64,000 nt of DNA from Lucifuga dentata (lineage: Eukaryota; Chordata; Actinopteri; Ophidiiformes; Bythitidae), in contig VXCM01002037.1 in NCBI GenBank assembly GCA_014773175.1, positions 62,001-126,000 on the forward strand, in the 5' to 3' direction. The position numbers and the translations under genes are program-made. Every line of letters begins with the position of its first letter. Within the stretch, counting starts at the first letter, position 1. This document shows positions 1 to 13,100 of this stretch, one piece after another. The notes under the pieces were generated by a model that saw nothing but the letters and a program-made list of their open reading frames with translations, did not search any database and was not told the DNA's origin.

Positions 1-925
1 GATTGTTCTGGAGCCACTTTGAGATGTTTCCTATATAAAAAGAGCTCAGCTCCCTGACGCTGATGGCGTGGGCGATGTTTACAGTAATTGTAACCTTTGC
101 TCCAGCAGAGATTGATGGACTGATGAGGATGCTAACTGTACATTAGCTGTGACAGTGGGAGGGATTACTGTGTTCAAGTGTGTGTTGGGGTGTATCGACT
201 GTATAGCCAGAGGTAGTGCTAAAGGACATACTGTAGTTTTAACAGTGTCTTTTTGCTACAACAACTCATCAGTGCTGCATTCACTTGCTGTCATGTTTCT
301 CCCGAAATTGGGAACATTGTACATTTGCATTTGCATCTGACTGCAAGTGGAAATTTGTGTTGAAGTTATGAAAAACTGGATCAGCAGATGTCTCACTCCA
401 GTTTTAGGCACGTTGAAGACCTACTAAAGGGAACGATAGTAGGTATAATGGACCTATTAGACAGTTATCAGGCCTTTGACTCCATCTCTTTATATGCACC
501 TGCAGAGCCGCAGTTTCATTCATCACCCTCATTTACTTTGCTTACAAATCCAAATGACAAGCTCCCTTAACTTGCTTCGCTGCTTTTCTTCTCCTACTGA
601 GGACAAATAAGTTTAACTGCTAAACTATATGCTGCTATTTTGCTTTTCAACAGTTCACAGATTTATGTTATCAAGAGATCCAAGATAGGGTGGAATAATT
701 TCTCAGAATTACTTCCAAACCATGTCAATGTGTGTCAGTCCTCCAACACTTCAGAAAATTGCCTGAGGTGGATTGCTGCAGGGATTCTCCAAGCCGTCGT
801 CAGGTTTAGCTAATCTGATGTGGACATGAAGGAAATTTGAAAAGGTTTTTGGGTTGCTAACCTCCCATTCTAGGGAAATATAGTGTAAAACGCATGGAGC
901 TGGCCAGCAGCATTATATTTTCTTT
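1..925 (+). other. adgrb3 upstream intron sequence
   Basis: AT-rich non-coding sequence. No exon, RNA gene or repeat family recognised. By gene order it lies in the intron before the GPS exon (inference). Confidence 0.5.
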
Positions 926-1520
926 TTAAAGGACCATAACGGCCATTTTGCATGTTTGAGCGTAATATATTCAATTTTCATACATGTTATGTTACTGACA
1001 ATCATTTCCCAAAGGATAAAACTGTATTTCAGCTTTCCTGATATTTTGCAAAATCTCTTAATCTTTCAAAATCAAATATTCAAGTGATACACTCACCTTA
1101 AAAATCGATGTTTCGCTGCTAATAGTTACACAACCTTATGAAGTCATGCTCATTGAAATTTTTTGATAAACGCAGGTATTGTTTTGGGACTATATTCCCC
1201 AGTGGAGACATTCATTCACTCCATGCTTTTTATTGCATTTAAACGCTAAAATTATGTAACCTCGAAAAAAAAACAAACCTGAATACACGTCTTGTTTGTG
1301 ATGATGTTACCTATCCCAAGAACGTTTCAAGTATCAACGAGTTGATTTTAATAGCATATCAGAATTGAAACCAATGGCAGTCTGGAAGGTAGGAAAAACA
1401 TTTTTTTTAAATTCACCATTCCAGTAATATGCTTTGGGAAATGATCGTCAGTAATGTTACGTGTATGAAAATTGAATATATTAGGCTCAAACATGCAAAA
1501 TGGATGGTATGGTCCTTTAA
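926..1520 (+). mobile_element. T2/Kolobok-like MITE, subfamily A, copy 1
   Basis: Starts TTAAAGGACCATAACGGC and ends GGTATGGTCCTTTAA, with the left 90 bases nearly the reverse complement of the right 90. The target is TTAA. The asymmetric core is in the orientation here called plus, with GTCTGGAAGGTAGG just before the right repeat. About 595 bp, close to full length. No coding capacity. Confidence 0.85.
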
Positions 1521-3085
1521 AAAGTATGAGGAAAAACTGCAGCTTACTTTAGTCATTCAGTCTTACAGTGTGTTGAACTAGCTGGACAGTCTTATGGTCG
1601 TGGTTACAGAGATGCTATGCTTGAATCACGCATTCAGGGAATGCCTCAAAAAAGTTATATGTTTGATAATAAGATCTCTGAGGATATAATGGATCTATCA
1701 AAGTTCAGCAAGGAAGAGAACCCAAGAAACTGTCTCCATTTGGACTAAAACTGTATGGACTGTACATGTGACGGTAGCATGTACGACATGCAGGATTAGC
1801 TGATGTCGCTTATCTTCCGCCATTACAAAAATGTCTACATTTAGAAAGCGACATCAATTCTGTCACACATTTCAACTCTGGGCATCCAGTTTTGATATGA
1901 GGTTGTCAATATATCATTGCACGGATGGGAGATGGTCAGATGAATGGCACATCTTCAGTCTCACTGCGGTTGACACGAACACTGCCACTTTCTCTTGGGG
2001 GGACATTTTAAAATCTGGGGCCACCGTGTCCCAATAAGGTCAGACAACACATCAAAAGTGGGTTACATAAATTCCCACTGAGGGATGTACTTCTGTCAGC
2101 CTCTCAAACAAATCAAAAGTTTGAAACAGATCTGCCGCTGAGAGCTGATGCTCGCCGGGGGACGGCCAGCTTCAAACGAGCAGAATTCTTCACCACTGTT
2201 GTGGTGCTTTTGGCTACCATTTTGTCCATCGGCAACATGGTATTTGACTGTGATTGGTTTATTTATCAATTTATGAAATATGTTATATGTTTTTGATTAA
2301 AATCCCTCTATGTAAGGTGTTCTGATAGGATCTTTATCCATGATTCAGGATCTTTAATGCCTTCAGACAGCAGCTGTTATATATTACCTTTTGCTTTTTT
2401 AACAGCTAGACTGTAGAGTCAGTCTTAATGTAGTTTAATGAATTCATCACTTCTTATTATGATCTTAACAATCAAGCCCTTTATATTCCACGTGGTTGAA
2501 TTAGTGGATTGATTGAGGCTAGCTGAGCTGTTGGAGGTTTTATATCTGAGTCTGAGGGAGACATATTAAAAATGAAGGCAGGATTTCAGCAACATCAATT
2601 TACACAAAATATTCACCCAAACCCCCAATTACAGAGAGAAGAGATGAGGAGGGAGCAGAGAGAGAGAAGGGTCTTTCATTCGTTGCATTGACCAACACTG
2701 ATTAGTCCAAGTGAGGGAATTTGCAACGAGCTCCCAAGTCCCTTCCAGGAATAATAAATATTGCTGCCATATTGATCAAACGACAAAAAGAGGATTGCCT
2801 CACACAGCAGCAGAAGCCACTTGGCGCGATTGCGCAACAGCAGCATGATGCCGTATCGGCTATTAATGTGAATCTAGTTGTATCGTTGTCATGGAATGAG
2901 CGGGACACTGTGGGACGCTGTAAATGACAAATGAAGGTAACAACAGGTGTGCGCTGGAGCGTGTGTGTGAGGAAATTTGAAATATAGTGTGTGTATGTAA
3001 CAAATTGTGCTCTCACATATCCGATTTTTGTATCAAATAAGATTCCATACTGGATCAATCAGGGGATGCTTTTTTTTTTTTTTTA
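1521..3085 (+). other. adgrb3 intron, no gene recognised
   Basis: Several short open frames, none resembling a known protein. No splice-flanked BAI3-like exon was found. No repeat family recognised apart from simple A/T tracts. Confidence 0.5.
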
Positions 3086-3531
3086 GAAGAAAAAAAAAAG
3101 AAAAAAAAATCAGCCTTGAAAGGAAAAGAAACGATAACACGGGCACTGAGAGGAAAAAAAAGAAATAGAATCGAGATTCTAGTCGTGCAGTGAGAAATAC
3201 AGGTAAATATGAAATGGATTCTTCTTTATGAGCATGATGGGGGGGAGGGGGNCTCACGCCAGCAGAGAGGAACAGAGTATCAATCTGATGCTGTCCACCG
3301 TTTCAGGGAGTAAAAATCCCCCTAAGGAAGCGTCCAAAAGCTGCTAATTAAAACGGTTGAAGGGGAAGAAAAAAAAAAGAAAAAAAAATCAGCCTTGAAA
3401 GGAAAAGAAACGATAACACGGGCACTGAGAGGAAAAAAAAGAAATAGAATCGAGATTCTAGTCGTGCAGTGAGAAATACAGGTAAATATGAAATGGATTC
3501 TTCTTTATGAGCATGATGGGGGGGAGGGGGG
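3086..3531 (+). repeat. Near-identical 165-bp duplication around an N
   Basis: Bases about 3086-3251 (A-rich start, then cagccttgaaagg through to gggggaggggg) recur at about 3365-3531 nearly unchanged. A single N at 3252 and 112 unique bases lie between. The pattern suggests an assembly join rather than a biological tandem repeat. Confidence 0.7.
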
Positions 3532-3584
3532 ATTGGCGGTATTTTGGTAGCAATTGTTGCTGTTTGTCTGCGTATTGAATTAAT

Positions 3585-3900
3585 CAGCACCGGGCGGCTT
3601 GGACAGCTCCGGTCCTCCCCCTCCTCCGCGTCTCCCTGCTCCTCCGCTCAGGCTNACCGGGCGGCTTGGACAGCTCCGGTCCTCCCCCTCCTCCGCGTCT
3701 CCCTGCTCCTCCGCTCAGGCTGGATGCCGCTTCCAGCCTCACCGGCCGCGTCGATGCGTCCGTTCCCGTTAAAAATAATAATTAAAAAAAAAATAATAAT
3801 AGACATATATACAGCAATCTATAGGGTTATAGAGTTCTCCATCCAAATAAATAAATAATTCGAGCGATCCGACGTCGATAAGTCCCGCGAAGTCGCGTCA
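3585..3900 (+). promoter_or_regulatory. CpG-rich block upstream of the GPS exon
   Basis: A G+C-rich stretch (ccgggcggcttggacagctc, cctccgcgtctccctgctcc, accggccgcgtcgatgcgtc) and a second CpG cluster (gagcgatccgacgtcgataa, gtcccgcgaagtcgcgtcac) within an AT-rich intron. It could be an internal promoter or enhancer for a transcript starting at the GPS exon. The first 66 bases are duplicated around the N at 3655, so the size is inflated. Function is inference. Confidence 0.3.
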
Positions 3901-3987
3901 CAGCTGGAATTAAAACATCTGATTGCTTTTTTTTTTTTTTTTTTNTTTTTTTTTTTTTTTTTTCCTGCCTTTTTCTTCTCCTTGCAG

Positions 3988-4114
3988 GAACGATTCATGG
4001 GGAGCCTGGTCCGCAAAAGGATGTAAAACGGTGCTCACAGATGCATCCCATACAAAATGCTTATGTGATCGTGTGTCTACCTTCGCCATTTTGGCTCAGC
4101 AACCAAGAGAAATA
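3988..4114 (+). CDS. adgrb3: adgrb3 exon: GPS motif and tethered agonist
   Basis: Acceptor ttgcag at 3982-3987 and donor gtaagt from 4115. The first base completes a codon begun in the preceding, unseen exon. The translation starts [12 protein letters not shown] and continues with the GPS pattern W-x2-W, GC and CLC, then [16 protein letters not shown]. The GPS is the self-cleavage site at the end of the GAIN domain, and the residues after it form the tethered (Stachel) agonist. The tripeptide at the expected cut is R-V-S, whereas most adhesion GPCRs have H-L-T/S and I recall R-L-S in mammalian BAI3. A 40-base poly-T stretch with one N lies just upstream of the acceptor. Confidence 0.93.
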
Positions 4115-7100
4115 GTAAGTAGGCTATTGATTTGTTATTCACTTGGATGCTGTGGGGCTGATGTGATGAGAAATACTGCCTCTCTGCAGGTTAGGTTGCA
4201 AACCAAATCCTGGTAATAACGTTAAACAAATAGTAATTCTGTAGCAAGGGGTTATTTGTAGTTTCCACACAGGTTTAGATAACTGCGTGCGCGTGCACAC
4301 GGGAGGGCGTGTGCATGCTGATGCATGTGTGTCTGTGTCTCTTCTCACTAATCAAATGCAAAGACCGAAAATAAAAGCTGCAGTGTTGATGTTTCCTGTT
4401 TGTTTTTGCTAACATTTGCAGAAAGTCAGGGGGGAAATGAATAGTTTTCTGTACTGAAGCAGGTCTTGAGAACATGTGTGGAAATGTCAATCAGAAGGTC
4501 TGAGGTGTTAAAGTAATTAACACAAAGAACACACACACACATACACACACTGTGGCCTTGTTGCATCAGCACACATTAAGAATCCAGAAAGAAAGAACAA
4601 CCTGCTTCACTGTCAGGCCTGCATCATTCATCAGCAACACTCATGATGGCTAAATGCTAATATGGTAGTTTTGTAATTCCATGCTACTATATCTTAAAGG
4701 TAGCTCCAAAATGCAGGCTGCAGCTGTCTCAAACGGTTTCAGATTTCATTGAAGAAGCAGATGAAGACACATTTTGTTGATTCTGAGTCTAGGTTACATA
4801 TATCTCCGTTATTTTCTGCAGGAGTAGACGGAAAGTTTTGGCATCTTCTCGATCTAGCCAACCTTCAAGTCCACGCAGCTTCAAACATTACAGTATATAT
4901 CAAAAAAAAAAAAAAAAANAAAAAAAAAAAAAAAAAAGCCCTGTGGAGTTTCAGATATTCAGATTGGCAGCGTTTGCTTTAATCTGCTTCCTCTCTGGAA
5001 AACAAGAAAGATTTACTGTTCTGCATGAACCCCATCCAGCCTCCTGCTGAGTGGTTTGTCTTCCTCTGTCTCCTCCACAGACCATGGAGTACTCAGGGGT
5101 CCCATCTGTGACATTGATAGTTGGCTGTGGTCTATCCTGCCTCGCCTTGATCACATTGACAGTAATTTATGCTGTCCTGTGGAGGTATCAACACTTTTAC
5201 CATATATATGATGCTAATAATTTCACTCATTAAGTTGCATTTTAAGCATGCTACATTCTATTTGCAAAACTGGGACAGAATTATGACATTTCACCAACTC
5301 AGTTTCTTTCAATATTCCTCTTATTTTTATTTATTTATTTTTTTAGATATATTCGATCAGAAAGGTCTATCATCCTCCTCAACTTCTGCCTGTCCATTAT
5401 CTGCTCAAACATATTGATCCTTGTTGGACAAACACAGACCCACAATGTGGTAAGTGTCACTTATTAATTGTTTGTTCTGGATATTTTAGTTAAGTAGCAT
5501 TCCACTGGTGGGTCAACGAGTTCCTCATTGCTGCATTCAAGTTTGAATAGAGTGTAATTCATCTAATACGCTTCTAAACACAATTTTGGATTATTGGTAT
5601 TGATTGGGCATTGACCACTTTGAGCATTTATTTTGATGTTTTTTGGTTTGAAGACCAGTTTATGTGTTTCAACAGCAGTATGGTATGCATTATAGCAGGT
5701 TGCTCCTCATGATTTATCATATTTGTATCATATTCAGCAGTTCTAGCTTATATGCTGTTACTTTCCAAAGGTTGTGAATTGAAGGAGTATTTTTTATTCT
5801 TCAGTCCACCATGATCTAATCTAAGAGACAAAGTGGTTTTTATGCCACAGGTTTATTGCCAGATGTTGGCTCTGTCACTGAGATTTAAAAAAAAAAAAAC
5901 ACACATTCTTATGGCCTTGCAAACAAATTACTCTTTTTCTGTTTGGTGCTTCGCTGATGAGCCTCACATATTTTATCCAAATGGAGAATAAAGAGTTTCT
6001 AGCACATCACTAAGATGAACATCTACTTTAGTTTGGCTCAGAACCATTAGTCTTCATACAGGTGTGCCATTCTCCTCTGGTAAACTTAAGTCAGATCCAT
6101 TCTGTTGGCACTGACACAGTGACAATATTGAAATACAAATATAAGAGAAAGAGGCCATAAAGGAAACTAAAAAAAAAAAAAAAAAAAAAAAAGACGGTCA
6201 GATCACTTTGAGATGAAATACTCATGCTTCTTTTATCGCCGCACTTTCAGTGAATGTCAGTGAATCATTAATGAGCCAACATTGGCTGTTTGGGAGATTT
6301 TACCTTATAGGGTAGCGTGTAGGAGTAGAAACAAAGTATGATGAACGTAGGGAGGCGTGATGAACAGGTCAACCACAGATGAATGGAATTATTGTGATGC
6401 CTTTCCTGAAAGGATCCCATAATGGTGACAATAAAAATAAGTTTAAAGTTGCTCTGGAGGATAAAAGCAGGTCTGGTACGTTGATTTTTCTCTTCGGTGT
6501 TCATTGCTGAAATGACTCGAATCAGTTTATTGACGGATATGAAGTCGTTTTGGTTTTGATCTCAATGAGAAATGAAGTTCAGGTCAAGTCAGCAGGTTCC
6601 AAATGGTTTCCAATAAAAAAAATGTAGCATTACCCTCATCCAGCTTTACAACTAGCCGCTGAGCAAGTGGCTAATGTAAAAGACTGTTTGGCAAGATTGT
6701 TGGGTAGTTGGAGTTTACAAGCTGCCCACACCGGTGTCTTTGTCAGCCAGCTGGCAGCAACTCAGAATGACACATTGGCCAGTTACACACACATTTTATT
6801 TAATACCTATACTCCCAATATAGCTTTACCTTTTGTAGAGATCACACAATGTTCCATTTATTCCCATATTGTTACTGTTTCCCTTCATTAGTGGAATTCT
6901 GTATAGGTTTTCTGCTAATTATCAAGCTACTATTTAAGTCGTGGAATATGAGTATGATGCAGGAGTCACGTGTAAAAAATACTATATATGTTCTAAAATA
7001 GTGATAAAAATATGTCTGTGAGGTTTTTGCATCTTTAGAAATGCATTTGTTGTTGCTGTGCAGCATGGGTGTGTTTATAGACATGATTTATGCTGGGAAA

Positions 7101-10100
7101 AAAGGGATTAGCAGCATTTGGGGATGACTTTGTCTCAGATCCTACTTATATGCATCCCATACAATATGGGGAAACCAAAAACCCTGAACTTCTTTTACCA
7201 TGTAGGCTAATATTACCACATCCCATGTTTTTCATTTATTTATTTATTTATTTATTTATTTATTTTTGGGGTTTTTTGTTTCCTTTGTCTGGTTTCTGAT
7301 GAATGCTTTATACATTTTGACTGAATCTCTTGTGAAACACCAGCATTTACGCATGATATGTCCTTTCTATCTTAACCAATGTGGTGCACAATGCTAACAG
7401 CACTAAGCCCAAAACTATGATTGCACAAAACCTGAGGGCAGTCTTACAGCTGAGCTGATCTTGTCAGTTTTGTCAGGTTTAATCAAGCCGCCAGTCATCT
7501 CCTGGACCATCACTTAACATGGAATATTCAACTCACTCCTAATAAGATATCTGTCTGTGGAATCTGCAAAGAGATTAGCTGGTTTTTAGAAAATCCACTC
7601 ACATACTGAAGATGTCCTTTCAAAGCGACTTGATCAATCATCTACCTGAGCAGCTCGAGTTAAAGTGCCAAATTAAAGAAGCCACCTTGAGTGATTTATT
7701 TATAATAGTGCAATAGTGTTACGTATTCAGTCACTTCTGTGGTGCATTTTATGGAATTTTTCAATTAGAAATGGATTTTTGTGAAAGTTGGAGAAGGGAG
7801 AAGGGAGAGTTGGAGAAGGTTTTCGTAGAGCTATACCAGATATTGTTGAGATATTTGCTTCTTCTTGTCCTGGGGGATAATGGGGTTATGCTAAAGCCCT
7901 TTACAACCCCTTATAAAATGTGTTGTTGCAGGTCCAGTCAAGTTAGTCACCTGTATTTGTCTTGCACGTGTCCTGCTGTGGCTAAAATTTGCAGAGCGAT
8001 GGATTTGTTATTAGCTTTCCTTTGTTCAGTCTTTATATGCTGTCGGTTTAATATTTGAGAAATATTTGCAGACTGTTTGAGTGGTGGGCCAGGGACAGAA
8101 GGAAACATGTCCCCTGCGTGGGTTTAATTACAATGCCGCCTGACTCTGCCTCAATTGTTTCCCCTCTGTCTCTCATAAGGAGTGCATATAATTGGCTCCT
8201 CTGTTTGTGGATTCAGAGTTGCTCATCATCTAATGGAAATGATCTCTTTTGTTGTTGGAGGTGTCCTTCGGGAGCAGGAAGTCAGTGAGTCACCTCTGCA
8301 TGTCTGTGCATTTCTTTTGTCCTCCGTCTTTGTTCGTCTTGGTTTGTGGCAAGAAGACAAACAAGAGAGGCAGACATGGTTCTAGGCTGCCAGGTGAGGA
8401 AGAGCTAGTCTAAGGAGCCGGTTGGTTTAGAGTTAAGAGATTATATCCAGGTGAGATTTTTAGCTTGTAATGAGGGGGAAATGCATTATACATTAGCTGG
8501 AGGTCAGATTCCTGAGGGTCTATGTCCATGTAACTTTGTCAAGATCACCAGGAAATGATCAGGTTTTATGAAATGAAAAAAAAAAACTAGCTCTTCACAT
8601 ATAATAAAGTCACATCTGCTGTTGTTTTTGCCAAGGACAGGAGCATCATTAACAGACGTAATATACCTTCTTGAGACAACTTCTGAAATGAGAGCAGTTC
8701 AGCGCCCAAATTCCGAAACGATTGTTTGTTTAAACGCTGTATGTCCCGTCTCAGCACAGATGGGTTATCAAAGCTGGTAACTGTCATCAGAAATTCACAG
8801 CTTTACAATTATAAAATTGGGCTAAGAAGTCTGTCTTTGGCCTTGTGTCACATTGTACCACAACAGAATATATAAAAGCCGTGTCATTAATATACTCTGC
8901 ACCTCTGAGTATTTCCACTTAAGGTGACGACCCAGTAAATACAACAGAGAAATCAGACAAAAGTGCATTGTGTTAATGTCGGAGAACATTTCTCAAAGTG
9001 TTGCTCAGTCTGATGAAAATCATTTTTTGTATATTTGTCTTGTTCGCACACATATTGAAAACAGACTCGCACAAGGTCATGCGTGTACCGTATAGAACGC
9101 ATGCTGGAACTGCAGTCTGCACATAGGAAGGATGGTGTATTTTTAGAACACGAAGGCTCGACCTTCCTTACAGTGAGGTGCAGAAAAGAGGGATTTGATT
9201 TATCCTTGTGTTTCAGTCAAAAGGTTAAACTAATGTGACTGGAGAACAATTTAAATCGAAAATGGCTGTATCAACACAAAGTTCACTTCTAAGTGCTTGG
9301 CGACACCTAAAAACAATTGGATTCTGTGTTCTTTCATTTGTTCATCGGTTTGTTCACGCATAATGCTTTTTGTGATAAGCATAGGGTAAGCACTTTTTTG
9401 GGCTATATGGATCCTTAAGAGTCCTGCACATTGAAATACAATGTGTATGCAAACCAAACCAGGCAGATGTAGAAACAGAAGTTGCATAAGTGTAGCGAGC
9501 TGTGGGCAGGTGTGTGTGTATGTGTGTGAGGTACATCCATAAAAACTGGACGTAGCCTGTGATTTTCTAACTGCAGTGGCCAAAGCCAAATACATTATGT
9601 TCAGCATTTCTCTTCCGATCAACAACACATTGCCACCAGCGTTTTGTTGTTTGGAGTTTTTTTAAGTCACTAGAGGGTTCATTCCACTCCACTTGCGCAC
9701 ACACCCACCCTTCCACCCGAGCATCTATAAAGCACTAGCACCATCATCGCTTGATTCAAAAAAGAGGGCGCTTCAATCAAAATAACAAGCAGTTACAGCC
9801 TCCTCTTCCTCCCACGCTGATTCAGGATTGCTGGCAAGTTCTAAGGTCTCGCTCAGCGTCCTTCACTTCATTCTGAAAGAGGATGTGTCATACAGATTTC
9901 TGTAGTCTTGTTTTCATTTAGGGGTCCATTTTCAAACTTTTGTAATGTTTTATAGCATATTCTACTCTCTCTCGTTGCAGCACTTCTGTGCATACTGAGT
10001 GAAAAGAGGCTGATTTTGGGTACTGTCTCTGTAAAGCCCAAACTCCTGAAAAGCCCACTTTGTTCTGATTGGCCTGCATCTGTCCTGAGCTGGCAACAGC

Positions 10101-13100
10101 CCTTACCTCTGAACACCGATGCTGTCCAAATTCTCACTCACCATTAGCCTTGGACTTTGTGGGTGGGACCAAAGTGTGACATGTTGAGATAAACATGTTA
10201 CAAGACTGTGTGAAAACTAATCAAAAAAAAAAAAAAAGNAAAAAAAAAAAAAAAAGCCTTTAGCACTTTGGCTTTGGCTCACCCAATGTATTTGAGAGTT
10301 CAATTGAAAAGACAAAGTCCATTTTCAGAGATTTTTTAAAGTCGTATTTTTTATTGTGCATTCCAGGTAATCAATCCATCCATTACATTTATTTTGTTAA
10401 TTTGTTTAGATCTTTTTTTTTTATTATTTTAACCCAACATTGGTTTTATTGATTTAACCAGGACAGCACAATTTGAAAAAATCACGATTTTTACAGTTTT
10501 TTTTTTTTTTTTTTTTACCACCATCTCTCTAATATATTTCAAATTATTAATCATAAAAATATGGTGAAAGAACAACAAGTATAACACGTCCTCTTTAAAA
10601 ATTGCACCCTCCATTTGGCAGGTATGGTGTGATTACTGCGCTTGTAACATTTAATACTGAAAGTGTAAAATGTTCATATGCAACCAATAAATGAATCAAT
10701 AAGTGCTGTAAATAGCTAAATTGATAATTAAAGATGCCTGGAGCAATGAAGGAAAATGTAGCTGCCAGGTCAATGCTAAATTAATCCAATTGTGACTCCT
10801 TAATTCTTAATGCTAAGACATTACACTTAGCCAACTATAAGTGAAGCTGAATCCCTGTTTGGTTGACTTCAGCCATGTGTCACTAGTCCGCTGGCCCTCA
10901 TTTCACTATGGAGCAGCAATTACACTCTGAGGTCTTAATATTTGAGAGGCTTTAAGGCTTAGCACTGACGTCTAAGCTTAGCCAGCCGCTGTGAGAAAGA
11001 CCTAACCTTAAACTGCCATAACGAAACTGGATTCAGGCTTTTCCTACCTTCATGTCTATCTACATCAGCTCTGCTGTGTTTTAATGTGGTGCCTTTCTCA
11101 GTTCCTCTGTTTCCATGGATACTGACACAGTGTGCTCAACATCTCCCGGCATTTGTCTTTCGAAAGGGCACTGTGAACTGCAGGTTCCAAACTCATGTTT
11201 GTACAACTGCCCACATCCAACTGATGTAATTATAACATCCTTATACTTTCCCCTATTTTTAAATGTGGAGTATATACTTTTTATTTCCCAGTACTAATGA
11301 GACTTATGGTATAGGTTCCTACTTGTAAGCGAAGCATGAAACATAGCGTTTGCATGTGACCTGTTTCCAGGAAATAAGGCAGGGCTCTATTTTCAGCATC
11401 GTGGACAGCACATGAGCAACAGCAACACAAGAATAAACCCTGAATTTCGTCTGCAGGCGGTACAGCTGTAAGACGGACCCACGTGGTCTCACTTTCTCCT
11501 TTTGTCTCCTTCACTCACAGATCAGTGTAGATTCAAGAAAACTCTGAGTTTCCTCATTGATTTGACATGCTTTCATCCAATAATGATCATATGTAATGTA
11601 GGGTTACGCTGACATGCAGCTCATTGAATTCAGAAACCACCTAGGAAGCTTGAGATTGAACAAAAAAACACCTTTTCACATGTACAAGACTGATATTGTA
11701 CAGTAGCAATGAACATACTGTATGTGTGAATGCTATTTCCTATTGAAGCCTTATTTACAACTCCAAAAGAGCGTTATTTCTACATAGGTTGCTGCTTGTG
11801 GCTGTAATTACCACAAGGACAGGTGGCATTAATGTCTTGGGCATTTCAATTTCTTCGTTTTGACTCTCTTTGCACAATCACAAAAATAAAAAGTTTTGCC
11901 TTGATTTTTACTCGTGATGTTACACAGTATTTTCATTTAGAAGCAACTGTTAAACATGTTAAACATGTTTTTTTAGTCTTTAGAGAGTATGCTGCTGATC
12001 GTGAAAATATGTTGGAATCTGCCAAAATGGACTGTTATACTTTTCATGATATGGCTGAATTAGAGATGACTTTAAGCAGGAAGACTTTACAGATGACCTA
12101 AATGAAGCCACAAAGACAATCGAGGAAGTGGAACAGGAATGCAGCATTTAATTAAAATAGTTGCTCCAACAAATGCAGCAGAAACAGTTAAAAAAAAATG
12201 TAGGTGTACTGACAAACTTGGCATATTCCTGGTGAAATATTGTATGTCACCAGTGAGAAAGACAACAATATACAGCACAACAATCCATTGGAATATACTG
12301 CAATGCACAACACCAATCTGTGAATGCAGCACACGCTCAATATAGAACCTTTAGCCTAGAAAATTAAAACTGTACTTGGAGATGCTGAATTGAATATACT
12401 GTTTGTGGATGATGTCTTCCTATACCTGACTAATCTGGGGCATATACTGAAACCAATATCTTTCTCAAAAATACATATTTGGGAAAAAAAATTGAATACC
12501 CATGAAACCAAAACCCTCTCCTTTTGTGTTACAACTGCAGACTTGCAAAGTAGATTTGATTTCAAATGCAGCTGAACCCTTTAATATTTATTAGGATTTG
12601 CAAAACCTTTCATCTTAGGAAAATACGATAATGGGTGTTGTAAGATCCAAGTTTAAGTAATCTGTTTTTGCAGGTTAGACAGCGGTACAGAAATGTTCTG
12701 ATATTGGTGTGGGGAGTTTAAAATAATCCAAAATACATACAAGCTGGAAAAAAAAAATCAGATTTCTCCAGGTCAGAAATTACTTCAGTAAACAAAATTA
12801 AACAAGCAGAGGACACAGTCTCAAAATTTAGCACCTCAGTTATATAGTAAAATACAAATGTTGAAAAATCTTTCAATAAATGACATCAGAAAGGATTGTA
12901 GAGAATCAGGAGTCAGGTTGAGACTTTTAGCTTTCAAGGAGAGAATTTTGCTGGGTTAATTTATTTGTGTCTGTAAAGAATGAAATTCATACAAAGAGAC
13001 TTTCAGGGACCAATCTAATGTGCGAATCAGTATGGTTAAAAAAAAAAAAAAAGAATGACCACTTTCATATTTTATCATAGTGGAAAGAGATTTCTGCACA

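Noticed and set aside
1831..2037. Possible upstream adgrb3 exon (frame with RWSDEW)
   Set aside because: A superficial resemblance to GPS-like W-S-x-E-W. No flanking splice sites in phase, and the true GPS exon is at 3988-4114.
3033..3590. Two similar minus-strand frames as a duplicated small gene
   Set aside because: They arise from the duplicated sequence around the N at 3252 and from poly-T/poly-F composition.
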